Shown: positions 27,440 to 36,923 of the stretch, in pieces | Layout of the letters: each line of letters begins with the position of its first letter | Numbering within the stretch: position 1 is the stretch's first letter | From: Deltaproteobacteria bacterium | Lineage (GTDB): Bacteria > Myxococcota > XYA12-FULL-58-9 | Assembly: GCA_016218825.1 (NCBI GenBank) | Contig: JACRCV010000013.1 | Span: forward strand, 40,547 to 104,546 | Length of the DNA: 64,000 bases | Direction: 5' to 3' | Program-made: the position numbers and the translations under genes | The notes under the pieces: model-generated | The model's input: only the letters and a program-made list of their open reading frames with translations | What the model was told of the DNA's origin: nothing | The model's database searches: none

Positions 27440-28639
27440 ATGAACGCTGGCAAGATCGTCATCGTCGGAGCTGTCCGGACCCCGATCGGCGCCGTCGGCG
27501 GCGGCCTGGCGGAGCTGCAGGCACGACCGCTCGCCACCCACGCGATCAAGGAGCTGTTGAACGCCACCGGCATCGACCCGAAGCTCGTGCAGTACACCAG
27601 CTTCGGCTGGGTGATGCAGGATCCGCGCTCGCCGAACCTGGCGAAGACCGCGGCCGAGCTCGCCGGCGTGCCGCACACCTCTCCGGGGACGACCTTCCAC
27701 GAAAACTGCGCGTCCGGCGGCGCCGCGGTCCACGACATCGCCCGCAGGCTGATGCTCTCCGAGATCGAGGTCGGCATCGCCGGCGGCGTCGAGTCGATGA
27801 GCAACGTGGCGCGTTACCTGTTCGCCGGCCGCATCAAGAGCCAGCTCTACGGCGACCTGCCGCTCGTCGACGGCCTGTTCGGGGCGTTGACCGACGCCAA
27901 CGTCGGCAAGAACGGCGAGCTGATGGGCCTGCTCACCGAGCGCCTGGTCGAGAAGTACAAGACCAGCCGCGCCGAGCAGGACGAGGTCGCTCTCCAGAGC
28001 CACAGCAACGCTATCAAGGCCTGGGCGGACGGCTACTTCGCCGAGTACGTCGTGCCGGTCGAGATCCCGCAGAAGAAGGGCGAGCCGGTGTTCGTCAAGA
28101 AGGACGAGGGCCCGAAGGCGGTCACCGCCGACAAGCTCAAGGCCGCCAAGCCCTACTTCAAGCCCGAGGGCGGCACGATCACGACGATGAACGCCAGCAC
28201 CCTGAACGACGGCGCCGCGGCGCTGCTGCTGACGACCGACGCCACCGCGAACAAGCTCGGCCTGAAGCCGCTCGCCGAGCTCAAGGCGTTTCACAACGTC
28301 GGCGTGCCCCGCGAGTACATGGGCGAGGGCGCCTTCAAGGTGATCCCGCCGTTGTGCGCCAAGGCCGGCGTCAAAGCTACCGCGGTCGACTACTTCGAGA
28401 TCAACGAGGCGTTCGCCGCGGTGGTCGCCGCCGCCTACCACGACATCGACGGCTTGAAGCCCGCGACCGTGAACCAATGGGGGAGCGGCATCTCGCTCGG
28501 CCACCCGGTCGGGGCCACCGGCGCCCGCCAGATCGTCGACATGGTGCATCAGCTGCGGCGGCGCGAGAAGCGCCTCGGCGTCACCACCCGCTGCGTCGGC
28601 GGCGGCATCGGCAGCGGCGAGGTCTTGCTTCGGGTGTGA
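27440..28639 (+). CDS. Acetyl-CoA acetyltransferase (thiolase)
   Basis: 399 residues, start fixed by AGGAG 8 bp upstream of the ATG. Catalytic residues are present: the acyl-accepting Cys90 in ENCASGG, GHPVGATGARQ and CVGGGIGSGE at the C-terminus. It condenses or cleaves acyl-CoA and acetyl-CoA in fatty-acid oxidation, ketone-body or polyhydroxyalkanoate routes; chain-length preference cannot be read. It stands alone, with no partner beta-oxidation genes nearby. Confidence 0.9.
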   Translation: MNAGKIVIVGAVRTPIGAVGGGLAELQARPLATHAIKELLNATGIDPKLVQYTSFGWVMQDPRSPNLAKTAAELAGVPHTSPGTTFHENCASGGAAVHDIARRLMLSEIEVGIAGGVESMSNVARYLFAGRIKSQLYGDLPLVDGLFGALTDANVGKNGELMGLLTERLVEKYKTSRAEQDEVALQSHSNAIKAWADGYFAEYVVPVEIPQKKGEPVFVKKDEGPKAVTADKLKAAKPYFKPEGGTITTMNASTLNDGAAALLLTTDATANKLGLKPLAELKAFHNVGVPREYMGEGAFKVIPPLCAKAGVKATAVDYFEINEAFAAVVAAAYHDIDGLKPATVNQWGSGISLGHPVGATGARQIVDMVHQLRRREKRLGVTTRCVGGGIGSGEVLLRV

Positions 28640-28643
28640 GCCT

Positions 28644-29342
28644 CTAGGGCCGCGGCGGCAGCGTCGCGGCCCGCACCACGTCCAGGATCTCGCGCGGCGC
28701 CTCGAAGACCAGCTCGGCCCCGGCCGCCAGCAGCGCCTCGACGCTGCAGAACCCCCAGCTGACCGCGCCGCAGGCCATGCCCGCGCGCCGCGCCGCCAGG
28801 ACGTCCTGCAGCCCGTCACCGACGTAGAGCGTCGCCTCGACCTCGACCCCGAGCCGGCGCGCCACCTCGAAGAGCACCTGCGGATCGGGCTTGCGCACCG
28901 CGAGGCTGTCACCGCCGACGACGACGGCGAAGAACCGGTCCAGATGCAAGCCGGCGAGGATGGCGCGCGAGAAGCCCTCGGGCTTGTTGGTCGCGACCGC
29001 GAGCGGCCGGGGCGCGAGCGCTTCGAGCACCTCGACCACCCCGGGGTACGGCCGGGTCGAGGCGAGCAGGCCGCGCCCGTAGTGGGCCTGGAAGCGCGCC
29101 AGGGTGTCCGGCGCGAGCGCCAACTGGTCTTCGGGCAGCGAGCGGTCGATCAAGCGCCGGGCGCCGTCGCCGACGAAGGCCCGGATCTCCTCGTGGCTGC
29201 GAGCCGGCAGCCCCTGTTCGGTGAGCGCCCGGTTCACCGCGTCGGCCAGATCCCGGCTGGAGTCGACGAGGGTGCCGTCGAGATCGAAGATCACCGCGGC
29301 GAAGGGCACGGCGCGGTCGTGGCGCGGGCTCTTGCGAATCAT
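28644..29342 (-). CDS. gph: Phosphoglycolate phosphatase-like HAD hydrolase
   Basis: 232 residues, HAD superfamily subfamily IA. Motif I is FDLDGTLVDSS, motif II ATNKPEGF, motif III Lys RKPDPQVL, motif IV VGDGLQDVLAA, with the alpha-helical cap between I and II. It most resembles Gph, which removes phosphate from 2-phosphoglycolate; other sugar phosphates are possible. It is convergent with the thiolase and divergent from glgC. Confidence 0.85.
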   Translation of the reverse strand: MIRKSPRHDRAVPFAAVIFDLDGTLVDSSRDLADAVNRALTEQGLPARSHEEIRAFVGDGARRLIDRSLPEDQLALAPDTLARFQAHYGRGLLASTRPYPGVVEVLEALAPRPLAVATNKPEGFSRAILAGLHLDRFFAVVVGGDSLAVRKPDPQVLFEVARRLGVEVEATLYVGDGLQDVLAARRAGMACGAVSWGFCSVEALLAAGAELVFEAPREILDVVRAATLPPRP

Positions 29343-29405
29343 TCCAATTGCCTACGCAAGACCGTTGCGCTACGCAAGGCGACAAATAGCGCCGAGGAGC
29401 GAGTG

Positions 29406-30707
29406 ATGCGCAAGACCGTAGCCATGGTGTTCGCCGGCGGTCGCACCGAAGAGATGTCGGTGCTGACGATGCGCCGCCCGAAGGCAGCGGTGGTGTTCGG
29501 CGGCAGCTACCGGATGATCGACTTCGCGCTCACCAACCTCGCCAACACCAAGGCGGTCGAGAACGTCGGCATCCTCACCCAGTATCGACCGTCGTCCTTG
29601 GTCGACCACGTCGGCATCGGCCTGGCGTGGGACTTCGTCGGCTCGCGGCGCGGGGTGCGCTTCTTGCCACCCTATCTCGGCCCGGAGCACTCCGACTGGT
29701 ACCGCGGCACCGCCGACGCCCTCTACCAGAACCTCGACTTCCTCGACCTGCACCAACCCGACGACGTCCTGATCGTCTCCGGCGACCACGCCTACCAGAT
29801 GGACTACACCGCGCTGCTGCGCTTCCACGAAGAGCACGCCGCCGAGGTGACCCTGGCGTTCACTCCCGCGACCAAAGACCCGTCGCGCTTCGGGATCGCC
29901 GAGCTCAACACCGAGGGCCGCATCGTCAACTACATGGAGAAGCCGGAGCACCCGCGCACCAACCTGGCGTCGATGACGGTCTACGCTTTTCGCCGCGACG
30001 TCCTGGTCGACGAGCTCAAGCGCCACGCGGCCGGCGGCGAGGCGCCGAAGAGCTTCCAGATCTACGACGAGATCCTGCCGCGGATGATGGCGCGACGCCG
30101 GGCCTACGGCTTCGTCCACCACGGCCCCTGGGAGTACACCCGCACCCTCGACACCTACTTCGAGGCCCACCAGGCGATGCTCGGCGACACCCCGGCGCTC
30201 GACCTCGCGGCCTGGAAGGTGCGCACCAACGTGATGGCGCGGCGGGCGGCGCCGCCACCGCCGACGCACCAGTTCCCGGGCGCGGTGGTCAACGACTCGA
30301 TCTTGAGCGGCGGCTGTCGCATCGCCGGCCACGTCGAGCGCTCGGTGTTGTCACCGGACGTGAGCATCGCCAAGGGCGCGGTGGTCAAGCGCTCGATCCT
30401 CTGGGACGGCGTCGAGGTCCAAGCGGGCGCGGTGCTCGAGGACGTGATCTGCGACAAGCGCTGCGTCATCGGCGCCGGCGCTCGGATCGGGGCCGCGGGC
30501 GCCCTGGTCCCGAACGCCCACCACCCGAAGTCGTTGACCTGCGGCGCCACGGTGCTCGGCACCGACGTCCACGTGCCGCCGGGGGCAGAGATCGGCAAGA
30601 ACTGCATCGTCTTCCCCCGCGCCGGCAAGGCGCAGCTCGGTCACAGCGTCGCGTCGGGGACGACGGTGTCGATGCCGCTGTCGTGGTACGGCGAGGGCAA
30701 GCCGTGA
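29406..30707 (+). CDS. glgC: Glucose-1-phosphate adenylyltransferase (ADP-glucose pyrophosphorylase)
   Basis: 433 residues. The nucleotidyltransferase domain has FAGGRTEEMSVL, RPKAAVVFGGSYRMIDFALTN, VSGDHAYQMDY, FGIAELN and YMEKPEHP; the C-terminus is a left-handed beta-helix (SILSGGCRIAGHVERSVLSPD...). It makes ADP-glucose for glycogen. The N-terminal loop (AGGRTEEM) differs from the classical GGxGTRL form, as in a known GlgC-like subgroup, so allosteric behaviour may differ. GAGGAG precedes the ATG. The stop overlaps the GTG of the glycogen synthase gene. Confidence 0.9.
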   Translation: MRKTVAMVFAGGRTEEMSVLTMRRPKAAVVFGGSYRMIDFALTNLANTKAVENVGILTQYRPSSLVDHVGIGLAWDFVGSRRGVRFLPPYLGPEHSDWYRGTADALYQNLDFLDLHQPDDVLIVSGDHAYQMDYTALLRFHEEHAAEVTLAFTPATKDPSRFGIAELNTEGRIVNYMEKPEHPRTNLASMTVYAFRRDVLVDELKRHAAGGEAPKSFQIYDEILPRMMARRRAYGFVHHGPWEYTRTLDTYFEAHQAMLGDTPALDLAAWKVRTNVMARRAAPPPPTHQFPGAVVNDSILSGGCRIAGHVERSVLSPDVSIAKGAVVKRSILWDGVEVQAGAVLEDVICDKRCVIGAGARIGAAGALVPNAHHPKSLTCGATVLGTDVHVPPGAEIGKNCIVFPRAGKAQLGHSVASGTTVSMPLSWYGEGKP

Positions 30708-31891
30708 AGGCGACCTTCATCACCCGGGAGTACCCGCCGCACGTCTACGGCGGCGCCGGGGTGCACGTTCGCTTCTTGACCCGGGAGCTCTCGAAGCTGA
30801 TGCAGGTGGAGGTGCGCTGCTTCGGCGAGCAGCGGTCGCACGCCCCGAGCCTCGAGGTGAAGGGCTACCAGACCTGGGACCGAATGTGGGAGGGGAGTGA
30901 ATCGAAGTTCAACTCCACCCTCGGCACCTTCTCGGTCGATCTGTCGGTGGTTCGCGACGCCATCGACGCCGACGTCGTCCACACCCACACCTGGTACGCG
31001 TCGCTCGCCGGGTTTCTCGCCAAGACCCTCTACGACGTGCCGCTGGTCGCTACGGTGCACAGCCTCGAGCCGCTGCGCCCGTGGAAAGAGGAGCAGCTCG
31101 GGCGCTCGTATCACCTGTCGACCTGGGCCGAGAAGACCGCGCTCGAGAACGCCGACCGCATCATCGCGGTCTCGAAGCACGCGCGCGAGGACATCCTCCG
31201 CCACTTCGCGGTGGTGCCGGAGCGGGTGCGGGTGATCCACAACGGCATCGACCTCGAGATCTACAAGAAAGCCGGCGGCGACCAGACCCGCAAGGCGTTC
31301 GGCATCCGCGGCGACTACGTGCTGTTCGTCGGCCGGGTGTCGCGGCAGAAAGGCATGTCGCACCTGATCGACGCCATGCGCCGCGTCGATCCGGGCATCA
31401 CCTGCGTCTGCTGCACCAGCGCCCCGGACACCGTCGAGCTCGAGGAGGAGACCAAGGCGAGGGTCGCGGCCGAGCCGCGGGTCACTTGGATCAACTCGAT
31501 GCTGCGCGAGGACCAGTACGTCGAGCTCTACAGCAACGCGCTGTGCTTCTGCTGTCCCTCGGTCTACGAGCCCTTCGGGATCATCAACCTCGAGGCGATG
31601 GCCTGCGAGACCCCGGTGGTCGCGAGCGCGGTCGGCGGCATCCTCGAGACCGTGAAGGACGGCGAGACCGGGATCCTGGTCGAGCCCGGGCAGGCCGAGA
31701 AGATCGCGGACGGCATCAACACCTTTGCCCGCGACCGCGAGCTCGGCCGGCGCTACGGCAAGAACGGCCGCAAGCGCGTCGAGGAGCACTTCTCCTGGAC
31801 CTCGATCGCGGCTCAGACCATGGCGCTGTACGCCGAGCTCAAGGACGAGCGCCGAAAGCCGGCCGCACCGCCACCGGCAAAGGGCCAGTAG
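30704..31891 (+). CDS. glgA: GT4 glycogen synthase, corynebacterial type (GlgA/GlgM)
   Basis: 395 residues, GT-B fold. The N-terminal signature is TREYPPHVYGGAGVHVRFL, with HTHTWYA and SKHAREDILRHF next; the donor site is in the C-terminal half (VGRVSRQKGMSHLI; PSVYEPFGIINLEAMA with the conserved E-x7-E). This GT4 type uses ADP-glucose for glycogen or maltose-1-phosphate. The GTG start overlaps the glgC stop (GTGA), indicating coupled translation. Confidence 0.88.
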   Translation: MKATFITREYPPHVYGGAGVHVRFLTRELSKLMQVEVRCFGEQRSHAPSLEVKGYQTWDRMWEGSESKFNSTLGTFSVDLSVVRDAIDADVVHTHTWYASLAGFLAKTLYDVPLVATVHSLEPLRPWKEEQLGRSYHLSTWAEKTALENADRIIAVSKHAREDILRHFAVVPERVRVIHNGIDLEIYKKAGGDQTRKAFGIRGDYVLFVGRVSRQKGMSHLIDAMRRVDPGITCVCCTSAPDTVELEEETKARVAAEPRVTWINSMLREDQYVELYSNALCFCCPSVYEPFGIINLEAMACETPVVASAVGGILETVKDGETGILVEPGQAEKIADGINTFARDRELGRRYGKNGRKRVEEHFSWTSIAAQTMALYAELKDERRKPAAPPPAKGQ

Positions 31892-33439
31892 ATGTTCGAA
31901 GCCAGCTCGGGATCGATCGTCGCCACCGACCTCCCCGCCGACGTCTTGGCGAGCCCGCTGTACAACGCCGATCTGGCGCCGGTCCCCGCGGCGCGACGCG
32001 TCTGGAGCACCTACAACTTCGCGGCGCTGTGGATCTCGATGGCGCACTGCATCCCGACCTACATGCTCGCCGGTGGCTTGATCGCCGTCGGCATGAGCGG
32101 GGTTCAGGCGATCATCACCATCGCCCTCGGCAACGTCATCGTGCTGGTGCCGATCCTCCTGAACGCCCACCCGGGCACGCGCTACGGCATCCCGTTTCCG
32201 GTGTTGGCGCGCGCGTCGTTCGGCACCCTCGGCGCCAACATCCCGGCGATCCTGCGGGCGATCGTCGCTTGCGGCTGGTTCGGCATCCAGACCTACATCG
32301 GCGGCGAGGCGGTCAAGACCTTCGTCGAGGCGATGTGGCCCGGCTTCGCGACCGTGGGCGGCGGCGCGACCCTGCTCGGGCTGTCGCTGCCGAGCGCCCT
32401 CACCTTCCTGACGTTCTGGGCCTTGAACATCTTCATCATCTATCGCGGCATGAACGCAGTCCGGATCTTCGAGAACTGGGCGGCGCCGATCGTGTTGGTG
32501 ATGGCCGCGGTCCTGCTGGTCTGGGCGGTCGCCAAGGCCGGCGGCTTGGGGCCGATGATCGATCAGCCGTCGCGCTTCAAGACCCTCGGCGAGCTGTGGC
32601 CGGTGTTCGTGCCGTCGTTGACCGGCATGATCGGCTTCTGGGCGACGTTGTCGTTGAACATCCCGGACTTCACCCGCTTCGGGCGCGGCCAGAGAGAGCA
32701 GATCCTCGGTCAAGTGCTCGGACTGCCGACGACGATGGTGGCGTTCTCGACGATGGGGGTCATCATCACCAGCGCCGCCGGCGTGTTCCTCGCGGGCGCC
32801 GACCAGAGCAAGCTCTGGGACCCGGTCTACATCCTGGCGCAGCTGACCTCGGCCGCGCCGCCTGCCGGTCAGCTCGAGCCGCTCATCGCCTCGGGCGCGG
32901 TGCGGATCACGGTGGCGGTGCTGGCCCTGTTGGGCGTCGGCATCGCGACGGTGTCGGTGAACATCGCCGCCAACGTGGTGAGCCCGGCGAACGACTTCGC
33001 CAACCTCTGGCCGCGGCGGATCTCGTTCAAGACCGGCGGCCTCATCACCGGCCTGCTCGGCATCGTGATGATGCCGTGGAAGCTGCTGGCGAGCGCCGAC
33101 ACCTACATCTTCAACTGGCTGATCGGCTACTCGGCGCTGCTCGGCCCCATCGCCGGGATCATGATCGTCGACTACTGGCTGATACGACGGCGCGAGCTCG
33201 AGGTGCCGGACTTGTACCGCGCCACCGGCCGCTATCCGCGCTGGAACTGGGTGGCGGTGGGGGCGCTGGTCTGCGGCATCCTGCCAAACCTCCCCGGCTT
33301 CTTGAAGAGCGCCGGGTTGACGGCGGGCGAGCCGGACTTCTTCGACCGCCTCTACGTCTATGCCTGGTTCGTCGGCTTCGGGGTCGCCGGCGGCCTGTAC
33401 CTGGCAGGGGTGCGGCTGCTCGAGCGCCTCCGCGCTTGA
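31892..33439 (+). CDS. NCS1-family nucleobase/cation symporter
   Basis: 515 residues with about twelve membrane helices. NCS1 signatures include NPGT-like AHPGTRYGIPFPVLARASFG, ACGWFGIQTYIGGEA, LNIPDFTRFGRGQ and AGIMIVDYWLIRRR. The family imports cytosine, uracil, allantoin, hydantoins or thiamine-related compounds with Na+ or H+; substrate cannot be read. The ATG directly follows the glgA stop, so it is in the glycogen transcript although no functional link is obvious. Confidence 0.88.
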   Translation: MFEASSGSIVATDLPADVLASPLYNADLAPVPAARRVWSTYNFAALWISMAHCIPTYMLAGGLIAVGMSGVQAIITIALGNVIVLVPILLNAHPGTRYGIPFPVLARASFGTLGANIPAILRAIVACGWFGIQTYIGGEAVKTFVEAMWPGFATVGGGATLLGLSLPSALTFLTFWALNIFIIYRGMNAVRIFENWAAPIVLVMAAVLLVWAVAKAGGLGPMIDQPSRFKTLGELWPVFVPSLTGMIGFWATLSLNIPDFTRFGRGQREQILGQVLGLPTTMVAFSTMGVIITSAAGVFLAGADQSKLWDPVYILAQLTSAAPPAGQLEPLIASGAVRITVAVLALLGVGIATVSVNIAANVVSPANDFANLWPRRISFKTGGLITGLLGIVMMPWKLLASADTYIFNWLIGYSALLGPIAGIMIVDYWLIRRRELEVPDLYRATGRYPRWNWVAVGALVCGILPNLPGFLKSAGLTAGEPDFFDRLYVYAWFVGFGVAGGLYLAGVRLLERLRA

Positions 33440-33443
33440 GGGG

Positions 33444-35150
33444 TCAGGCCCGCAGGCGTTTCTCGACCTCGGCGCAGTAGGTCACCGCTTCGATGGCGGA
33501 GGTCTCGAGGGCGGCGTAGGCCCAGTTGTCCTGCTCGACGAAGAACACCCGCTCGCGGAAGGGCTTGCGGATGGTGTCGCACACCCCTTCGGCGATCATG
33601 CCGATCGCCGGCACCGGCATCGGATGGCCAAAGCGCGCCAGCCGCACGTCGACGATGCGCTTCGGATCGATCCCGAGTCCGGGGAGCGACTCCGAGATCA
33701 GCTGATTCTCGAAGTCACGGCGATAGGTGTCGAAGCTGTCGTCGCCGTAGACCGCGGTGCGGGCCTCGGGGTACGGCATGCCGCGATACAGCGAGAGCAC
33801 GGTGCGCTCCTTGTCGGGCCGCGCGAAGGTGGCGAAGATGGCGTCGGCGGACCGTTGCCGGTCGGTCGCCTTCTGGATGTCCTTCAGATCCACGTGACCG
33901 TCGCCGAGCAGGAAGACGTCGTAGACGTCGGCCTCAACCGGACCGTCGAGCAGCACGTTGCCGACCAGGTAGCTGTTGTAGCGCAGGCGCTTGATCGCGG
34001 CGGCGCGCTCCGGCTCGATGTCCTCGAGGATGCGACCGGCGATGAACTTGGGGCACGCCATCACCACGACCTGGGCGTGGATCGAGCACAGCTGTTGGTT
34101 CTGATCTTCGTAGGCCACTACGACGCCGTCGTCTTTGACCGCGACGTCGAACGCCAGGCAGCTCGGCCGGATGTTCGCCGGCGGGATGGTGCGCATCAGG
34201 TGGCACAGCAGATTCTCGGCGACCGCGGCGTTGCCGCCCGGGGTCACGAAGACCTCGCCAAACTCCGAGGCATAGGCATTCAGGCCGGCCGCGGCGCTGG
34301 CCTCGTCGAAGGTGCAGGCGAAGGTCGACCACATGTACAGGCTCAAGATCTTCTCGGCGTGCGGGTGCAGCGGGCCGCCGAGGACCTTCTCGAGGTGGGC
34401 CCTGAAGCTCACCTTGTCGATGCTGTCGATGTAGGCACGTTTGTTCGGATCGAGGATCGGGATGTCGGGGAACACCTGGCCGTTCTCGTTCAACACGTCG
34501 AGGAAGTAGCGGTGCAGCCGCTTGATCTCCGGGGCGCGCGCCGGATCGGTCTCGCCGTCCCAGAACGCCTTGTGGACCTTGCCCTCGAAGAGCACGGGAT
34601 CTTCGTCGCCCTTCACCCGCCAGAGCTTGTCGATGCCGATCTCGGCGTAGATCTTGCCGAGCGGCGAGCCGTGCGCCGGCTCCATGAAGTACGCGGCGCC
34701 GATGGCGTAGTCGATGCCGTGCCAGCTCTCGGCGCGGCAGTTGCCGCCGAGCCGCGCCTGGGCCTCGAGCACCACCGGCTGGTGCTGGCGGAGAAAATAG
34801 GCCGAGAACAAGCCGCCCAAACCGCCGCCGACGATCACCACCGGCACTCTCTCGGTGGGCTCGGGGATCTTGCCGCCACCGGCGGCCACCGCCGCCTTCA
34901 CGTCCCAGAGCACGCGATGACCCTTCTCCGGGTTCTCGCCCGCAAACAGCCGCGGCGCGAGGTGCGGCAGGGTTCGATCGACCGGGTTGAAGTCGCGGCC
35001 GTCGGGGGTGACGAGAAGGTTCTTCGCGGCGTCGAGGCCGCTGTGGCCTTTCGAGGTGGCGCAGCCGAACACCGGCAGCCCGGCCGCCGCCAACGCCCCC
35101 GAGGCGCCGACAACCTTCAGGGCATCGCGGCGCGACATCGATTGGCTCAT
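33444..35150 (-). CDS. Tat-exported FAD-dependent oxidoreductase (amine-oxidase-like)
   Basis: 568 residues with a twin-arginine signal (MSRRDALKVVGASGALAAAG) followed by a Cys in FGCATS that could be lipidated. The FAD dinucleotide motif is VVIVGGGLGGLFSAYFL with VLEAQARLGGNCRAES after it. The middle is amine-oxidase/phytoene-desaturase-like (FVTPGGNAAVAENLL), and the C-terminus has VFFVEQDNWAYAALETS. Export as a folded flavoprotein to the periplasm is likely. The substrate is unknown. It is convergent with the NCS1 permease. Confidence 0.8.
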   Translation of the reverse strand: MSQSMSRRDALKVVGASGALAAAGLPVFGCATSKGHSGLDAAKNLLVTPDGRDFNPVDRTLPHLAPRLFAGENPEKGHRVLWDVKAAVAAGGGKIPEPTERVPVVIVGGGLGGLFSAYFLRQHQPVVLEAQARLGGNCRAESWHGIDYAIGAAYFMEPAHGSPLGKIYAEIGIDKLWRVKGDEDPVLFEGKVHKAFWDGETDPARAPEIKRLHRYFLDVLNENGQVFPDIPILDPNKRAYIDSIDKVSFRAHLEKVLGGPLHPHAEKILSLYMWSTFACTFDEASAAAGLNAYASEFGEVFVTPGGNAAVAENLLCHLMRTIPPANIRPSCLAFDVAVKDDGVVVAYEDQNQQLCSIHAQVVVMACPKFIAGRILEDIEPERAAAIKRLRYNSYLVGNVLLDGPVEADVYDVFLLGDGHVDLKDIQKATDRQRSADAIFATFARPDKERTVLSLYRGMPYPEARTAVYGDDSFDTYRRDFENQLISESLPGLGIDPKRIVDVRLARFGHPMPVPAIGMIAEGVCDTIRKPFRERVFFVEQDNWAYAALETSAIEAVTYCAEVEKRLRA

Positions 35151-35453
35151 GGAGGCGCAGCTCCCCGCCCAGAGTCAGGGCACACGAGAAGCCCTGGCGA
35201 GTAGCAGCCTCCAGATCCAGGGTCAAGAACGGGGCGCATGCCGCCGGGCGTCGTGGCATCGTGCCGGCGCCGACGGTGCCGGTGCCGACGGTGCCAGAGC
35301 CACCCAAGGCGATCGAGCGCTCGAGTTGGACCGATGTTGCCCGCCCCACGATTGCCCTGCAGAGCCGCCGCTCGCCGGGTTTACGACCCAGGAGTTGGGG
35401 CGTAGACTCGAATCGGGTCGACCTGGATTGCTGACCTGGAAAAGGGGGCGATC
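35151..35453. other. Intergenic region with short tandem repeat
   Basis: About 300 bp between divergent genes with no convincing ORF. It contains 2.7 copies of a 15-bp unit GTGCCGGYGCCGACG (35261-35301). It should hold promoters for both flanking genes, but I cannot mark one convincingly. Confidence 0.5.
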
Positions 35454-36146
35454 ATGACCACGCGGATTTCCGAGCTCATCGACCGTCAGGTCAAGCTGTG
35501 GCGGCTGCAGCAGCGGGAGACCGGCGAGCGGTCCACCCTCCAGAGCACGTCGTCGTACCCGGTGATCACCACCTCGAGCAGCGTCGCCGCGCTCGGGCAG
35601 GACGTGGCTCGGATCGCGGCCGACGCCTTGGATCTGCCCCTTTACGATCGCGAGATCGTCGAGCAGATCGCGAAGCGCGAGCACGTCGAGGTAGACACCG
35701 TCGCGGCGCTGGACGAGCGCGCCGAAGGGGCCCTCGAGGACTACCTGACGGCGCTGTTTCGCGAGCATACGCTCGACCAGAGTGACTACTTCCGAGGCCT
35801 GTGCCGCACGATCGCGGCGCTGTGGAGCCGGGGCTCCTGCGTCTTCGTCGGCCGGGGCGCGGGGTTCATCGTCAGTCCCGGCCGTGCGCTCCGGGTGCGC
35901 TTCGACGCCCCGGTCGCGGTCCGAATCGCACGGGTGCAGCACGCCGAGAAGATCGGCGCCGACGCGGCGCGCCGTCTGGTGGAGCGGGGCGACGCCGAGC
36001 GCCAGGCGTTCATCCGCCACTTCTTCGCCCGCGACGTCAACGATCCGTTGGGGTACGACCTCACGATCAACACCGCAACGATGGACGTCGAAGACGCGGT
36101 CGCCACCGTCCTGACCGCGTTCACCAGCAAGTTCCTCGAAGCCTGA
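35454..36146 (+). CDS. Cytidylate kinase-like protein
   Basis: 230 residues, similar to the cytidylate-kinase-like family (P-loop kinase fold without a classic Walker A). After a variable N-terminus come VITTSSSVAALGQDVARIAADALDL, YDREIVEQIAKREHV, VFVGRGAGFIV, RVRFDAPVAVRIARV, FIRHFFARDVNDPLGYDLTINT. True nucleotide kinase activity is unproven for this family. The start has AGGGGG upstream. Confidence 0.8.
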   Translation: MTTRISELIDRQVKLWRLQQRETGERSTLQSTSSYPVITTSSSVAALGQDVARIAADALDLPLYDREIVEQIAKREHVEVDTVAALDERAEGALEDYLTALFREHTLDQSDYFRGLCRTIAALWSRGSCVFVGRGAGFIVSPGRALRVRFDAPVAVRIARVQHAEKIGADAARRLVERGDAERQAFIRHFFARDVNDPLGYDLTINTATMDVEDAVATVLTAFTSKFLEA

Positions 36147-36189
36147 GCCCACACCCCACCCTCCCGAGGCCCGAGATCACCCCCACCAC

Positions 36190-36290
36190 CTCCTCCGTGT
36201 TGACACAACGCGTCAGCTCCGCCATGATAAATATAGATGCAGTCTATAACATATAGCTCGTTTTTTGAGGTGTGAGACTATAGGTCGGGG
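36190..36290 (+). promoter_or_regulatory. AT-rich promoter region upstream of HybA-like operon
   Basis: A short AT-rich island in an otherwise GC-rich window. It holds TTGACA (36200-36205), 17 bp, CATGAT, and further on the inverted repeat CTATA-ACA-TATAG. It is the likely sigma-70 promoter of the downstream electron-transfer operon; the exact -10 is ambiguous. Confidence 0.4.
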
Positions 36291-36305
36291 GGCTCGGGCT
36301 CTTGG

Positions 36306-36923
36306 GTGGCAGATAGGAGTCACAGGAAGCTCGCTCGTCGGTCGTTCTTGAAGTTGGCGGCGTCGGCCTCGGGCACGGTCCTGGCTTCCACGGCGGGGGC
36401 GTCAGAGGGTCCGCCACCGGCGGCGGCGCAGGGCGTCCTGGTCGACGTGACCTTCTGCGTCGGCTGCCGCAAGTGCGAGCTCGGCTGCAACCAGGTGAAC
36501 GACGTCCCGAAGCGTGACCGACTGAGCTTCGAGGACAAGTCGGTCTTCAAGGTGCATCGCCGTCCCGACGCCACCGCGCTGACCACGGTCAACCAGCTGC
36601 CGCCCCGCGAGCCGGGTGGACCGGCGTTGTTCACGAAGGTGCAGTGCATGCACTGCGTGAAGCCGGCGTGCGCCTCGGCCTGCATCGTCGGCGCGCTCGC
36701 GAAGCAACCCGAGGGCGCGGTGACCTACGACGCCTGGAAGTGCATCGGCTGTCGCTACTGCATGGGTCGAGGCCCGCGAAGTCGACCCCCGAGAGGTACC
36801 ATCCAGCACGCCGTCTTCAAGGGGTTCGTGCCGCCGATCGCCCTCTACTCGTTGTTGGGGCTCATCATGTGGAGCGGCCGACGCGAGCGCCGGGACCAAG
36901 AAGGGGAGGCTGGTCATGAGTAG
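36306..36923 (+). pseudogene. HybA-like ferredoxin subunit with internal deletion
   Basis: Tat signal ([13 protein letters not shown]), then 4Fe-4S ligands [16 protein letters not shown] and [14 protein letters not shown] third motif begins, KCIGCRYCM, but where HybA-type proteins continue with ACP and the remaining Cys clusters, the sequence runs [11 protein letters not shown] and jumps to the C-terminal membrane-anchor segment [21 protein letters not shown]. At 205 residues it is about 120-150 short. Cluster ligands for the later FeS centres are missing, so normal electron transfer is unlikely. The frame stays open, so a shortened protein could be made. The GTG start lacks a clear ribosome site. 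It overlaps the NrfD gene by 8 bp. Confidence 0.65.

Noticed and set aside
34987..35457. Plus-strand ORF in the 35.15-35.45 kb gap
   Set aside because: Mostly antisense to the FAD oxidoreductase gene, no motif, and it ends just inside the next gene.
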